In this document: in pieces, positions 1-12,880 of the stretch
Position numbering within the stretch: position 1 is the stretch's first letter
Layout: every line of letters starts with the position of its first letter
Source of the DNA: Floccularia luteovirens
Lineage: Eukaryota > Basidiomycota > Agaricomycetes > Agaricales > Squamanitaceae
Length of the DNA: 64,000 bases
Direction: 5' to 3'
Assembly (NCBI GenBank): GCA_009739215.1
Contig: VSJF01000006.1
Span: 806,001 to 870,000 of the forward strand
The notes under the pieces: model-generated
Databases searched by the model: none
What the model was told of the DNA's origin: nothing
The model's input: the letters and a program-made list of their open reading frames with translations, nothing else
Program-made: the position numbers and the translations under genes

Positions 1-1757
1 AAGGGCAACAACAGATCTTTAAAGTTGTTTAGACGTAGATTAGTTGGTCAGATTCAAGTCAAGGGATATCTCGAGAATGTACATGCAGTTTCCTTATCCC
101 TTCGCCTACCTTACTATTTCACATTGTTTGACACTCCAGTCGTCTTCTTTTTTTAATTATAATTTTTTTTTGGGTGCTCGAACTGTCAACAAGAAAACCA
201 TCCCGGTCAAACGATCCACCAAGGAAGCTAGATTGTCACTCGTGAAGAGGGAATATACCTGTTTGAACGATAGTTGCTGACAGGTGAGGTGGTACTCATG
301 ATGCTGATGATGATGTTGGGTGTTGATACAGATGAGTCGCGCTCAGGAGAAGATCTGTTGTCTTGTCGGCGTCGGGGATTGCATGTTGTTTATGAGTTCT
401 TTTCAGCCTCGTTTTTGAGAAGACGTCATCCTTAAGGTTAGTTGATTCCTGTTTTATGTAGTGTCTTCCCATTGCTACTATGTAGTGGTCCCAGTTTCAT
501 AAGTACGAGGGGCTAGTAGTGTGACTGACATAAGGCCGAAAGTGCTGACAGATGTCACAGTTCAAGTTGTCGTGAGTTAGCTCCATACACCTGCTTGTGA
601 CTTTAGTCCCTAAAATGGCTGGCATTGTATCGGGGGGTGCACAGTGATCATGATAGTAGTTTGAAAGTTGGAATTTTTGTTGAACGTTGGGCGCTATTGG
701 ATCTTTCCAAATTGCTGCGGTTGTAAATCACCGGTGGAAATTTGTTCCGATGTTTGAACAATAGCATGTACCAGTGGATACTCATAATCAAAAATATTGT
801 CGGGATAACTAAAGACAATAAAACAAGGGAATTGAAGCCGACGTTTCATAGCAAACACTAGGGCGGTTGATATGGCGGTGCTGGAAATCTCGCTTGAGCT
901 GTGCGCGCATGGGTGGGTGATAATCAGATAATGCACACCTAATGATTTTTGTTAGAGGTGATCTCCTCGTGTCGATGGTTGCTGCCTCAAGGCGCCTTTC
1001 TGTTGTTTCATCATTGTGAACGCGGAAGGTATCTGGACATGTGACCGTGTATATAGGCAGTAAATGGCATGTCCCTACCGTGACTGTATAAAGTGTGAAA
1101 GAGCTCCAAGCACATGTAGGCGTGGCACGCGCGCGCGCGCCAGAAGAAATCAAATCAAACACTCACGTTAAAATGCACCTGGGACCCGCGGTAAGTAAGG
1201 GTACATACCTTATAAAAGGAGTTGCAACTTGCCAAGGAAGATGTTTCATAACAGGGAAGTAAAGTGTTTTGTCAGTGTGTAACCTGGTAGCACATAGACC
1301 TCATGGGCGAGTATAGTACGCACATGTGAGATTACTGCAGGGTCTAGCAGGTTCATTACGAAAGGTTAAAAGTAACATATATTTGTATTAACTTTGAGAG
1401 GGATGAGGATGTACAACCTCTAAACGTGTTGCAGAAACACCCACGTCGACCGAAGGGGAGACGAAAACGTGTGGGGGAGCGTGACTTGTGGATTAAAGAG
1501 CGGGATCGGGACCGTATGAGACTATAACGGGGAATAAGTCCGGGGGAGATACTTGAGATGAAGAGAGAGATGGCATGACAACTGCCGGGGGTGGTGTGCG
1601 ATTAAAGCGGTTAAGGGAAGATCTAAAAAGGTAAACGATAAGATGGAAGGGAAGAGAGATCTGAGATTGGATCTTGGCTGAAAAGGGAAGTCACGTCGAA
1701 GAAAAATGATATATAATATTTTAATTTCTCGACTAACTGTCTCCTCCTCGTCCAACC
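1..1757. other. Gap with no supported gene at left edge
   Basis: I see no gene here that I can support. A frame open from base 1 to about 183 on the plus strand could be the last codons of a gene entering from the left, but I do not recognise it. The stretch contains a short alternating CG run near 1128-1140 and a TGATGATG-rich microsatellite-like patch near 300. The last 50 bases include an AT-rich TATA-like patch that may belong to the promoter of the next gene. Confidence 0.5.
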
Positions 1758-2804
1758 ATGTTCCCTGCTGGCTCTCCCTATTCTCCTTTCTTCATATCCG
1801 GTCTCCTCACAAGACGCGGTTCCATCCCAGACAACTCAAATCATGACCAAGTCAACTATCGGTCGTTTTTATCCCTCGACCTCGCAGAGTCCAACTCCAT
1901 GCGTTCAGCTGTCCCCTCTCGTAAACTAACCATGTCCACTCCTCATCTTCGTGTTCGCTTTTCCCGTGACTCTCTTCGTACTATTCCCTCTCCAAAGCCT
2001 GTTCCTTCTATCACTCTTCCAGACCTTCCTCGCAAACATTCTCCTCCACCATCTTCCCCACCTAATCAACCCCCTCCTCGTCTTCCTTCTATTCCAACCA
2101 TTCCTTCTATCCGCCTCTCTCATAAACCGGCCACTCGCAAATCACCTCCTGCTCCCGTCAAAATCCCCCAACGTCACTCCATCATTACAACATCATCTGT
2201 CTCCACTCGTGTTCGCCGTGCAAACCGTTCTGATGCACTCGCTCGTCTTGAAGGTCGCTCTCATTCCTCGTCCACCTCGCTCCCAAAACAGATTCAATCC
2301 AATTTTATGAGCATGAGCGACGACGAGAACGCAGATGCAGACGCCAGCGACTTTTCAGCACACGATTCCTCAGATTCGGATTCAGATGATTCAGATTGGG
2401 CTTACATCCCCGTCATGGAACCAGAGGACGTTGTTATCCCCATCCATACTCCAGAGCGCAGTACCATGTCCTGCAAAGCCCGGTTAAAAGCACGCGCAGT
2501 CGCAACCTTGAACCTTGGTCTCAGCTCTACTCCATCATTGCGCCTTACTAGCCCGACTTCTCCTTTCAGTTCCGTTGTTCGTTTCACAGACTCCGCTTCT
2601 TCTTCACCCGCTCCCTCTCCTCCCCCACATCCTCGCTCTAGGGTCAGCGCACTATCATATAACCGCTCGCGCAAACACAAGGATAAGCGGTCCACGTCAG
2701 ACTGGTTACCGCTAAAAAGCTTCATTGACCTACATAACGAGGATGAAGTCGCTTCCGCGAGGTGGAGTTGGCGGAATCTTATCGAGGTAGCGAGCGTGTC
2801 ATAG
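1758..2804 (+). CDS. Serine/proline-rich hypothetical protein
   Basis: This is an uninterrupted 348-residue frame with no need for introns. It is rich in Ser, Pro and Arg. A Pro-rich tract covers about residues 85-130, and a strongly acidic Asp/Ser tract (SDSDSDDSDW) lies near residues 205-215. The C-terminal third is again Ser/Pro-rich and ends in a short tryptophan-containing segment (ARWSWRNLIEVASVS). No catalytic motif, signal peptide or membrane segment is visible, so it is probably mostly disordered. I chose the first ATG because a TATA-like AT-rich patch and a pyrimidine-rich leader lie just upstream; a second in-frame ATG at residue 48 is possible. I do not recognise a family. The long open frame and biased composition support a real gene, but the biology is unknown. 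Confidence 0.6.
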   Translation: MFPAGSPYSPFFISGLLTRRGSIPDNSNHDQVNYRSFLSLDLAESNSMRSAVPSRKLTMSTPHLRVRFSRDSLRTIPSPKPVPSITLPDLPRKHSPPPSSPPNQPPPRLPSIPTIPSIRLSHKPATRKSPPAPVKIPQRHSIITTSSVSTRVRRANRSDALARLEGRSHSSSTSLPKQIQSNFMSMSDDENADADASDFSAHDSSDSDSDDSDWAYIPVMEPEDVVIPIHTPERSTMSCKARLKARAVATLNLGLSSTPSLRLTSPTSPFSSVVRFTDSASSSPAPSPPPHPRSRVSALSYNRSRKHKDKRSTSDWLPLKSFIDLHNEDEVASARWSWRNLIEVASVS

Positions 2805-5800
2805 TTTGGCGAGGCGCATATTCCCCCTATAGTTCTCGAGTCAAACATCCGACATACTCGCCTGTGTATTCATGGTTTATTATTTGCTATCAAAATACGC
2901 TAAACACCGCTTCGTGCGCCTTAACTTATTGTTAATCCCATCTGCTTAATGTTTCATACCCTTTAAACCTGCTCCACCCCTCTTTTCTTTTTATTACTCC
3001 ATTCCGCTCTCAATCACGCATTTCGCACGACAAACCATCACCAATGTTTCTCATGTGCATATATCCGCCACGCCTACGTTGCTGTGGTATTTTACTCTCT
3101 TTTGTTCAACTCGTTGTAGACAATAATCACTGCCTCTCTTTTTCCTATCCTGTCTATTCTCTTTCCCATCACTTTTATTGTGCTTTTCTATCTTGTTTGT
3201 TGCCATCATCACAATTCAACGTCCCCACCCCACCTCACCTCGTTAATCCTTGCAACCAACAACCAATCGATGATCATTCATTCTTTTTGTTCCCAACTCA
3301 CAACGAACTATTTCTCTCATACACATTGTAATTTAAACGAAACAAGCCCTTTCTTTCGTAGTTGTACATCCCCCAGGGGCACAGTAGCATTTCTTCAATG
3401 GAAGAAATAAAATCAATAAAAACTTTAATGATAACCTTTGGGTGATGAGAAATATTTGGACGGAAACTGTATTCAATTGTCAGCTGGACTCATGTGGTGG
3501 TGACAGCTGAGCAGACAATTGTGAATGATCCCCGTTCTCCGTCCAAGGTACGTAATATGTTCGGGAGTTTTGAAGCAGTGGCAGGAAGGTTGGAGTTGAT
3601 CGTAAATGAATACTAACGTAAAGGCTGTACATGTGCCTGCGGCTGTGGAGACTTAACTTATGGCATTCTCTGCGTGGCGTTCTTGACCTGCCATTGTGCT
3701 TGTAGTACATATATATTTTTTTCCGCAGTTGTATTGCTTTACGTTAGCTTTACTGACATGCATAGAGTCTCGTCGGTAAACAATTTACATAACATAGCCA
3801 CCAATAGTGGAGTTTTTTCTTCATTTAATATAACACAGCTGTAGTTGTTAACGGAACGGGTAATCTGGAGGGGTACCTTAGTTACTGTATGTTCCGGAGT
3901 AGAAAGAAAAAACCGACAGAGATGCGTATCAAGCTCAAAGAGTGAGGTATTTCATTGCTACACCCAGGAAACTGATGATATTATTTACTTACCCGAAATT
4001 AACTTCAAACCCTAACTCGAATGTGATACGCGGGTACGCGATGGTTAACAAGAACACGTCGCATGAAAGCCTCTCATGGAAATGATAACCCTTCGTTTTT
4101 CCCATTTGCTCATTGCTCCTTGACGAATGCTCTCGTTCCTTCGGACTCGGATGACATGCCCTCGGAAGTGAGTATACGGACTATAGGGTCTTTGGGTGTT
4201 TCAACTACAGTTGTGTTTTGCTAGGGCAAGTTCATTGTGTTTAATTATCTTTATTAAGGACACCATTCTAGATTCTGGAGTCAATTGCTTGTATAACGCA
4301 CCAGCCCGTTCTGAGTCTGACGCCTAGACACTTCCCGACAATGTGCCATCATAATGTGGTAATCCGAGTTGTCAGAAAAACCGACAACAGGTTTTTTTAC
4401 AGCGGTCTCGAACCCGTGCCCACGCGAGTCGCGCGGCGTTAATGCGCATCTGTTTTCTTTTCTTTAGTTATACTCAAGGTCCTTGTTCTTCCGAGGGATC
4501 GTGCATGGCCCGGGTTATAAATTTAACAGTGCGAGTGAGTGCCCAAACTTATTTGATAGTCTGGGATTTAATATAAAAAATTTACGGAACGTGGTCGGTT
4601 AAGAAACGCGTGGCCGTCGACGAAGCATGGGCTGTTGCTTTGAAACATACAAGTAAGTATTTAGCCCATCAAATGAGGGAATAACATCTAGCATCCATGG
4701 AATGAGGGTCGACGAGCCTAGATGGAAAACTCACAATTGTCAGCGGTGTCAATGATTTCTTAAACCCGGCAACCCCTTCGTGCGATGGTTCCTGAATGAC
4801 TTCGGCTCTATTGTTGCATGACCGTATTGTTTAATCTCAACGACGCGGATAGTAATTTCCCCGACTGTAGTTTGAGCCGTGCTAAAGACTCGGACATATC
4901 TGCATTTGTCAAAAGAAGGAAGGAATTGGTTGTGTCAAAATTAAAAACAAAAAAGTGACGCCACTTTTTTTTTTGAATTTTAAACCAATATTTTCAGTGC
5001 TCGTGTCTCGCCGTCTTGCACATTGCACCGCATTAAGGAAAATCCGAATTCACATGCTACGCGCGCGCGATGTCCGATCCAAAACACATATCTCATCAAT
5101 TTCAATCGAGTCAATTTTTTTTTTCATTTCAAAACGGAACCTTGTGAAATTTCCGGGTTCGCTCCAATCGACAGAGACATCAACACTTACGAAGAGACGA
5201 GGTAAGATCCGGGAAACAACAGTAAAATGAAACATTAGCAACTACTATTACAATATCAAGAAAAACACGTTCAACCTCTACGAGTTCTCAAAAAATAATT
5301 CGTCCCTGTGTTTCAATCTCCAGGTTACCAGTTTATCCGACACTAATCATTACATCACATACTGATATTATTTTGCCTTTTCATACTGTATTAACTATCA
5401 AAATTATATTTCGAACGATCAGAGAACCTAGAAACCTCGATCAACAATAATAATAAATTTGGATTCGAGTCTGTGTATGGGTGCGATAGTGCTAATAATG
5501 CGATAATGCTGTACAGTATACTTACAATTATGATGTGAGTTGCTAAGAAAATGGTAGCAAGAGATTAAACACTTGCTGAATAAATACGACTGACTCTCTT
5601 GGAGATATTTTACTCTGGGTATGTTTCAACATCATTTACTTACATATAAATATTTTATCAATCCCATACTGTTGCTACGACATAAAAGCACTAGTCTAAA
5701 GAGATATGAATATCACCTCACTTCCTATTGCCAACGAGCCGCATTGTGATATTTCTGATTCCGTTTTGTGAGCTTTAGACAGCTGAGATTAGTGTACATA

Positions 5801-7011
5801 CATGTAATTAGTCCGAAACGATTATTTTTGTCCGATTTCAAAAATAGTTGACGTGAGAGATAAGTACGACGCAATTTCAGTGACAGATAAGAATATGAAC
5901 TCAACGCCAATTCCCGAAGCTTTCTTAAGTTCGGTAAGTACTATACCGGCGTAACTTGGAAATCGGAATTGAAATAAAAAAAGGCAACGCCGCGGTGTGT
6001 TTTTTTCTTTCTATATTATGCTTTTCATTTCAAAAATGAAATGTGTTCAAGTCTTCTTTAGCCCCTAACGATATGCAGTGAACCTGACCCTAAGTACTAA
6101 GAATGAAAGAACCATGCCTTATCTCACGAGCCTTACAACTGGCGTCAGGCATTCAGGAGTTCTCCAGGGAAAGATCCCAAATAACGCGATATGGCGGGTT
6201 AACTCGGGACGAGACATGCGCGACGGGACTGTAGAATTAATATATTAATGAACCCTCGTATCAATGGTAATGGTGACAATCAATTCTTCAATCTCCCTCG
6301 AGTTAACTGAACAGAATCTCACATAGTTATCATGACTTGGTAGGGTGAAAATTTCATTTGTCCCTCACCAACCCTTCTTGACCAAGTCTTGAGTATTCCA
6401 GACCTAACGAAAGTTCATTAAAATAGTCTAGGCGGCCACGAAAGGACGTCCCTGACCTTCTAAAACGCTTACATCCTTCAACTCTAACTTTTTAGGCGAA
6501 CTTCCGGATTCAACCTGGTTTTCATAAGTCAGAGCAGGTTCGCCGAAAGGAAAAAAAAAGTGCGATTTGCACGGAGATAGTAAGAGCAAACCTACTTACT
6601 TACCTACCCAACTTTATCACTCAAGCGCTTTCTAGTTAGACAGGTGAATATGGTTTGAAGGGAGCAAGGACCCAGGTGCCATTGCAATGCTTCGTGTAGA
6701 TAGAAAATTCCAAAACGTCACCCGGAAAGATGTTTCCAATTTTCCTGGTAGTCAAGGACATTAGAGGAGTAGATAGTTCCGAATGTCCATCATCGTTTCG
6801 CTCGCTTGTTTGGGTTTGATGTGTCCACACCAAACATCCTGTCAAATGGTTTCCAGAGTGATTTCATACTGTATTATATTCGGTTGGTTCTCATACACAT
6901 CAGTAATATCTTATCCCAAAAGTCGTAAACTGTAAACTGTAATTTCGTAAAAAGAAGAAAAGTGCAGGGGAACGAAATAATGAAGGGGAGGGGGGTCCCA
7001 TCAAATTATTA
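2805..7011. other. 4.2 kb gene-poor, AT-rich interval
   Basis: No coding exons are supportable on either strand. Bases 2960-3330 are strongly pyrimidine-rich on the plus strand, as in many basidiomycete leaders or 3' regions. From about 3400 to 6950 all frames are densely interrupted and the sequence is AT-rich with homopolymer runs. Two clear inverted repeats are present: GTTGTC/GACAAC at 4368-4388, and a 9-base-arm repeat AAAAAAGTG/CACTTTTTT at 4949-4970. A tRNA B-box-like match lies near 4404 on the minus strand but does not fold as a tRNA. The interval could hold noncoding RNA or decayed repeats. Confidence 0.5.
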
Positions 7012-8745
7012 TCATCGCAGATGCGTAAGTTTATCAAAGAGTCCAGAAACAACAGTTGTTGATTTTGGTGAAGGGGAAGGTGATACACTCTGCTGCCATG
7101 GTGGGAAAGGCGATGATGACTTGCTATTATTACCAGTGCGAGGTGGGCTCCGTTTACCTGACATGCTGGGAACAGAAGATGAACTCGAACCTAAGCGTCC
7201 TGAACTTGATGATGGCCTCTTGGGAGGCGTAGCGGTAGGGACGTTGGAACGTGGATTTGGTGAAGGCGAGCGCCCAGACGCCAAGTTATTGGGCAGTTCA
7301 AGTTTAGATGATGTAGAAAGTGATGGTGTGTGAGATGAAGCTGTTGAGAAAGATTGAGAAATGTCGGTTTTTCTCTGAAATCAATTGATGAAAGATAGAA
7401 GGAAGGAGGTTAATTATACTAACAATTTGTATCTTTTTTAGGTTTTTCCGTTGGCGTTGCCTTTGGTTGTAACTCCGGCATTGGTATTTTACTAAGGTGG
7501 ATAAGGAGACTATTCGGAGGAATATATTTCGATTTTCCTTTGTTATCATCCAAGTTGATGCGCTTAGGACCCTTGGGCTTGATTGTGTCATACAGTACAT
7601 ACTGGTGCAGCTCTTCTTCATCGGAAACGCCTGATTCCCATTTCCAGAATTTAACAAGCACCAACGAAATAACGGTAGAAGCACTTACCCGCTTTATGCC
7701 TTATACGTTTAGCTTCCTCGACCACACGAAGAACCTTTGTGACTTGTTCGGGATCAGACGACTTGACCGTGATAAATAACATGGCATCGTCCTGTATAAT
7801 GTGTTCAATATCCGTGTCAAACATGGATATGATATATCTTACCTGAAGGAGCTTCCAGCAATATTGCGCATAATCGTAAATGCTTCCTTCCTCCTCAACA
7901 GTAATCTCATTAAACTCTCCTTTCAGCGCTTGTATCTCTGCAACCCTCTCGACTCCTGTTTTGGGCGCAGGTTTAGGAGGCGGCGGAGGGGGTCTATCGC
8001 TCAAGGAGCGGGAAATTGCCGTAGAGGCAGCAGTGGAAACTTCCTCCGACTTGGACCGTTGTACATGATAGGTTTCGTTTACATCTTGGAATGTTAGGAG
8101 AGCTGTCAACATGACAATCTCTAAGCCTTTCCTGTCATCTATATCGAATCTATCCCATAATAAGTTTTGATTTCAATATCACGAGATGTAGATGCCTACC
8201 TATTGAGATTGTAGTCTAGTATCTGCACAGATGTTGTTTTCAGTCGTCCACTTGGCTCTTTGGTAATCGCCACTAGGACAGGAGGATCTGGTTTCCGAAG
8301 CATGTAACATTCTTCCCGTTTCCATTCGAACTCATGCCTCGATACAGCACAATTCAGTCAACGCCTTTTAAAGGATGGTACGAGTATGCTCACTGTTCCC
8401 AAGTGAAACTCCATCTAAAAGACAATGTGCCAGTGTACTTCAGTTCCACAACCTTTGTAGGGTTGTAGAGTTCTAGAACCTTGACTTTTGTTGTAGGCGA
8501 GGGAGCAGTTGCTGTAATAAGTAGTGATTCTGATGCGGGATCTACAAAAAAACTGTCATTACTTTCGTCATCAGTTAGGACAAAATACTTCTGAACACAC
8601 CATAAACCTCTGCTTTGTACTCTGTTCCAGGCAGGCGCTGTTTTCTGTAGTGGATATTTCCTGCAGGATCGACGAGATCAATGACAGCCGGATTATCTTT
8701 GTTAGCAGTGAAAAAGAGGGTGAAGAGGTTCTGATCGAGGCTCAT
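7012..8745 (-). CDS. Tubby/DUF6593-like protein with Pro/Ser-rich tail
   Basis: Seven exons join in frame to 458 residues (exons near 8745-8601, 8541-8394, 8337-8200, 8149-7843, 7791-7689, 7630-7424 and 7340-7012). The first 150 residues look like a beta-rich domain of the tubby-C-terminal/LURP-one/DUF6593 kind common in Agaricomycetes: the start MSLDQNLFTLFFTANKDNPA, then the paired segments VDPAGNIHYRKQ and LSFRWSFTWEQHEFEW. The middle has a polyproline stretch (RPPPPPPKPAPK) and then a charged helical part. The tail is a disordered Ser/Pro/Gly-rich region ending SGLFDKLTHLR. Family assignment is by overall pattern only. The frame stays open upstream of the chosen ATG for about 25 codons, so a further 5' exon is possible. 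The last intron could use other acceptors, but only the modelled one keeps the tail in frame. Confidence 0.6.
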
Positions 8746-10120
8746 GGCACCTGTACTGTTGAATACTTTCTGGAAAGCAAAGGGGTAGTAGGCTACTTTT
8801 GTAGTTTGCTGCGGGTCTGCACGAGCTCACAGATAGTTTGCCTCAGCATAGCATTTATTATAATGACCCATCAATCTCGATAATATAATACAACATTGCT
8901 GTGCATTGTGGCATTGATTTGTGCACAACACTGGATTCTTTCACTTGTTTCATTCAGTTACTTTACACTTGACAACTTTTAAAAGTATCATTATTGTACA
9001 ACCTAACTCGAAATTGTGGAAACGCGTTTCTACTTCTTAAACATTGATTGACGATTTTTATAGTTCTTGTGACGCGCGCTAATTATAATAAAATTCCCCA
9101 TATTCTCATTGATTTGCATCGCCACAACACGCGCAGTCAACAGAGCAGGGTTTTACGATCTGCGCTTGTTCTTATTAATGAAAAGCTGATATATAGATCA
9201 TACAAGGATTGATGTTGCGGTGCGTACAAGTGTTATTCCACATATGTATGTATATACTCAAACCGCATGTTTTTGAAGCCGCACCTGTGTTTTCGGAGAT
9301 TGTTTACCGGTAAAGTACTGCATCGTGGCCAATCCTCAGAGCCCCGTTACTGCGGCGTGAGTTTCTGCATCTAAACGGGTTTTGGGAAGTTCCTTGAACG
9401 AGATTTGGTAAACTCGCCGCTAAGATCGTACCATAGTATTATCTTTCATGGCTACCACTAGAACACAAGGTGCTAGCAGTATTTCCGCCATGACATGATA
9501 ATTCTCACCGCAGCTAGACCAAAAGTTCACCCTGACTGCCTATCTTTGCCATACTCTTTCGAGTCATCGCAACACTGATGAGCAGAAGCAAATGGGTTTC
9601 CCTCGTGATCTGTCCATTACGACACTGGGACAGAAGCATAAGGCCAGAGAAGTCCATGAATGCTAGTGAGCGCCCAATACTTATTCGTTAGCTAGCTTAC
9701 TCGCTGCCGCCATGTCTTCGGAACGCATGTATTTGCGTTTCACAGTGCCGTCCATATCAGATAACAGAAACTGTTCACTGTTCATTACGAGAATAATCCG
9801 GCCGTTTCCCCTTTTACTTATTATGTCTGTTTGACAGTCAGGGAACAGGAAGCATGAGGTCCTGTTGCTCAAAGTTTGATATGGATTCCCAAAGGATAGT
9901 AATGTGCTCAATGAGGGATGGTATCATTAAGGGAATTTCCATTCTAATGGGAAAAATGACATGGGGGTGTAGGTAGGAGGAATAATCTAGCGTCCTTGCA
10001 GCTCCAGAATAAAATAATCCTATCCAAACTGCAATCCTGAAGAATACGATTTTTAGTTGGTAATAGTATGAAGCTCAAGAAAACAACATACTACTGCACA
10101 ATAAGCATTCTACAGTATCC
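8746..10120. other. Gap; only a marginal minus-strand frame
   Basis: AT-rich intergenic DNA. One minus-strand frame (9681-9911, about 76 codons) contains the segment GRIILVMNSEQFLLSDMDGT, but it has no ATG at its start, no clear splice partners and no family I recognise. The interval otherwise holds the promoter side of the tubby-like gene and the 3' side of the phosphate carrier. Confidence 0.4.
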
Positions 10121-11289
10121 TTACTTGCCACCAGTGGTACCCATGCCCATAGTGGTTTTAAATGTGTCATAAATCCACCATTGGAATCCAGTTAGAGTAC
10201 CTTGACATAACGTTAGCATTCCATGAATACATTGCACTAAGTTACCATACCAATCATGATGACACGTGTTCCCAAGCCCTTTGTGAGGAGGTTAACTGCT
10301 CCGAATTCCTTAGCGATCGTACCAACGGATTTGCCCTTGTTGTCCGCCTTTCCGAGTAATGAGACCACTGAGTCAGCAGGGTGTGACACGATGGCGCAGA
10401 CAACACCAGCAAGGTAACCTGAGGCAAAAGTAACACCAAGTTGAGTGCCCTTTCCGTAAGATTCTTTGGGTTCAGTGAATACATGTGTATAGAATAGCTG
10501 GACAATCTTCTCAAAGAAGAAGAACTTGGCCATAGTATAAGGAATCTAGTTGGGTAGCATATATTTAGTCTCAAGGAAAGCTGGGATGTAAAGGAATGCA
10601 TACCTGGCGGGACCAAAGAGGGACAAGGGAACCGAAAGGATAACGTGTCTCGAGTTTGGTCCTCTTCATCTCTGCGATAGCAGCACCGAAAGCAGTTGGG
10701 AATGTACCAGTGGCACTTGTCTGGATTTTGACTTTCGTCATTTCGAATGGGCAGAGTGCGACATCAGCAAAGACTTCGGCCGAAGCTGAGCCAGCAAGCC
10801 AGATAGCGGGTTTGTATTTGTCGGAAGCTTCTTCTCCAGCTAGGTTCATGTAGAAATCCTTGAATACTTCGTAGAGTCCATACTTGAACATTCCCTGGAG
10901 CGAGTAACCGACAAATGTGGGTCCGAAGCCTTTCCAGATACCGTTGGCACCTTCCTCAGCGACAAGTGTCTTCAATGCATTTCCGAGACCGCTATATTTT
11001 GCTGCGTTGACCTGGTGATTGGAAGAGAGAAAAAAATTCTTAGCCACAAAACCATAGTATGCAATAAGTCTGCTTACCTGCATGTTACACTTTGCAACAT
11101 CAAGAGGTGTAATACCCGCGTGGGTAACACCGCACGCAAGAGCACCACCAAGCATGCACTTGGCATAGTAGGAAGAATCATGGGGCACTGGCCCGAGATA
11201 TCTGAATGAAAGAAAAAATATAAGAAACCGTAAGGCAGGATATGTTACTGAATAATTTACCTGGCATCCCATTTTTTGACCGAGGACAT
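10121..11289 (-). CDS. MIR1: Mitochondrial phosphate carrier
   Basis: Five exons (11289-11261, 11201-11078, 11011-10604, 10545-10251, 10200-10121) give 311 residues, the usual length for this family. The protein is an inner-membrane mitochondrial carrier that imports inorganic phosphate for ATP synthesis. It shows the three tandem carrier repeats, each opening with a signature: PLDVAKCNMQ, PFEMTKVKIQ and HPADSVVSLL. The conserved loop RYPFGSLVPLWSRQIPYTMA bridges repeats 2 and 3, and the sequence ends after GFQWWIYDTFKTTMG, as in Mir1-type carriers. All splice sites are GT-AG and phases agree. The first exon is only 29 bases (MSSVKKWDAR). The gene is divergent from RIB3, with 580 bases between start codons. 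Identification is strong; Pic2-type paralogues are the only close alternative. Confidence 0.95.
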
Positions 11290-11869
11290 GATAGAATTAA
11301 TGGAGAAGGAAAGTCTAAAAGATATCTAAGAGGTCAAAGGAGAGGCTTGACCAGAAGCAAGGGGCGAGGGGATGGTTCGGTATGAGAGGAGGATGAAGAT
11401 GGAAGTGCTGGCACAACAAATTTGTTAAAAAAATCATCGCATCCGGCTCCTTCCGTAATTTAGCGAACCAATCCCGTCAGCTTGTGCCGCGACACACCCG
11501 GACTGCTAGTCTCTATTATAATCTTTCTTTTCTTACAAGAACAACCAAGTTAACAATAGTCTTCTTCTGACCACTCACATGCGATGACATGTGAATTCGA
11601 TGATAAAGAACGTTAAAAGGTTGTATTGCGCAGATGACAGAGAGTAAAGTAGCAGATGTGAAATCAAGAGTGATCACCATCTTATAAGAATGTCTGAATA
11701 CCGCGGTCTCGCACCGGCTCCATGTATTTCCTTGTGCACTTGGTCACAGAATTTTGATGCGTTATAAAGCGTTTGGGAATACCTACATACTCACGTCTGA
11801 CTCTTGCTATACCCTCATTCCCGCACCTCCCCGTCAGAGCAAACGCGTACTTGTGTGTTTACCAACCTA
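11290..11869. other. Divergent promoter region, phosphate carrier / RIB3
   Basis: The two start codons face away from each other across 580 bases. I see no coding exon. CT-rich stretches lie close to the RIB3 start. An in-frame ATG at 11804 could extend RIB3 by 22 residues. Confidence 0.5.
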
Positions 11870-12756
11870 ATGGCCCCTGTTGCTCTCTCATCTCCCCAAA
11901 ACATGTCTAATGGTACTCCAACAAAGCCTATTTGGAGGCCACAACTACTCGATGCTCTAAAACGTACACAATTTTCTTTTGACACTATGGAAGACGCGCT
12001 GGCTGCGTTTCAAGCAGGAGAATTCCTTGTTGTAATGGATGACGAAGATAGGGAAAATGAGGGCGACCTCATCATTGCCGGTAATCACTGCACAACTGAG
12101 AAAATGGCCTGGATGATCAAGCATACTAGGTGCGGTAGTCTTACCCGGTGCCAGTGCGTTGATTGACTGACATGGGAATCCACTGCTCCGCCAGTGGATA
12201 CATTTGTATAGCATTGCCAGGGGATCGGCTAGAGGCGCTACAAATCCCCATGATGGTTCCCGAGAATCAAGATAGGCATCGGACAGCATATACAGTAACA
12301 GTAGATTATAAACATGGTGCGTGTCTCGTTACAATCAGTATTAAATTATCCCATACATCTACTACAGGGACAACAACTGGAATATCTGCACATGACCGTA
12401 GCTTAACAGTCCGAGCACTTGCATCACCTAGTTCCACAGCGGAGGACTTTAGTCGGCCTGGCCACATGGTTCCTTTGCGAGCACGAGAAGGAGGTGTTCT
12501 CACACGCAAAGGGCACACCGAAAGCAGTGTGGATCTTTGTATGTTGACAGGACTTCCTCCTGCTGGTGTACTATGCGAGCTGGTAAATGATGATGTTCAA
12601 GGTACCATGGCAAGGCGAGACGACTGTCGTGCATTTGCAGATAGATGGGGATTGAAAATGATTAGTGTCGAAATGTTGGCAAATTGGAGAAGGACACATT
12701 CACTGCCCACGAATGGAGGAAGTCAATCTATAAATCACGTAGATAATTCTGCATAA
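11870..12756 (+). CDS. RIB3: 3,4-dihydroxy-2-butanone 4-phosphate synthase
   Basis: Three exons (11870-12129, 12195-12316, 12368-12756) give 256 residues. The enzyme converts ribulose 5-phosphate to formate and the four-carbon unit of riboflavin. The acidic metal-binding signature [12 protein letters not shown] is at residues 57-68. Later conserved parts are GISAHDR, then [19 protein letters not shown] and the [14 protein letters not shown] region, all as in RibB. The N-terminal 30 residues are non-conserved; starts at residue 1, at the upstream ATG (22 residues longer) or at the internal Met 12 are all possible. The protein is of the stand-alone fungal type: the GTP cyclohydrolase II domain seen in plant and bacterial fusions is absent. 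It converges on the PSD gene, with only 124 bases between stop codons. Confidence 0.95.
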
Positions 12757-12880
12757 AAAGGAGATTGTACATGTAGGTTTCGTAATGTACACCAAAAAGT
12801 TTACTTATTGGATAATTAATCTGTCTTCCGTGCGCTTCACAATCAGACTCACTAGAAATTACATATTAGCGGCAAGTGTT

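Noticed and set aside
1..183. Frame open from the left edge, possible end of a gene
   Set aside because: Under 65 codons with no recognisable sequence; too little to call.
1128..1140. Alternating CG run as a Z-DNA or regulatory element
   Set aside because: Only 13 bases long and unsupported by any gene nearby.
4375..4465. tRNA gene on the minus strand, suggested by a B-box match
   Set aside because: The T-arm has only partial pairing, the acceptor stem does not pair and no box A is in place.
9681..9911. 76-codon minus-strand ORF
   Set aside because: No ATG at the start, a stop directly upstream, no splice partners and no family likeness.
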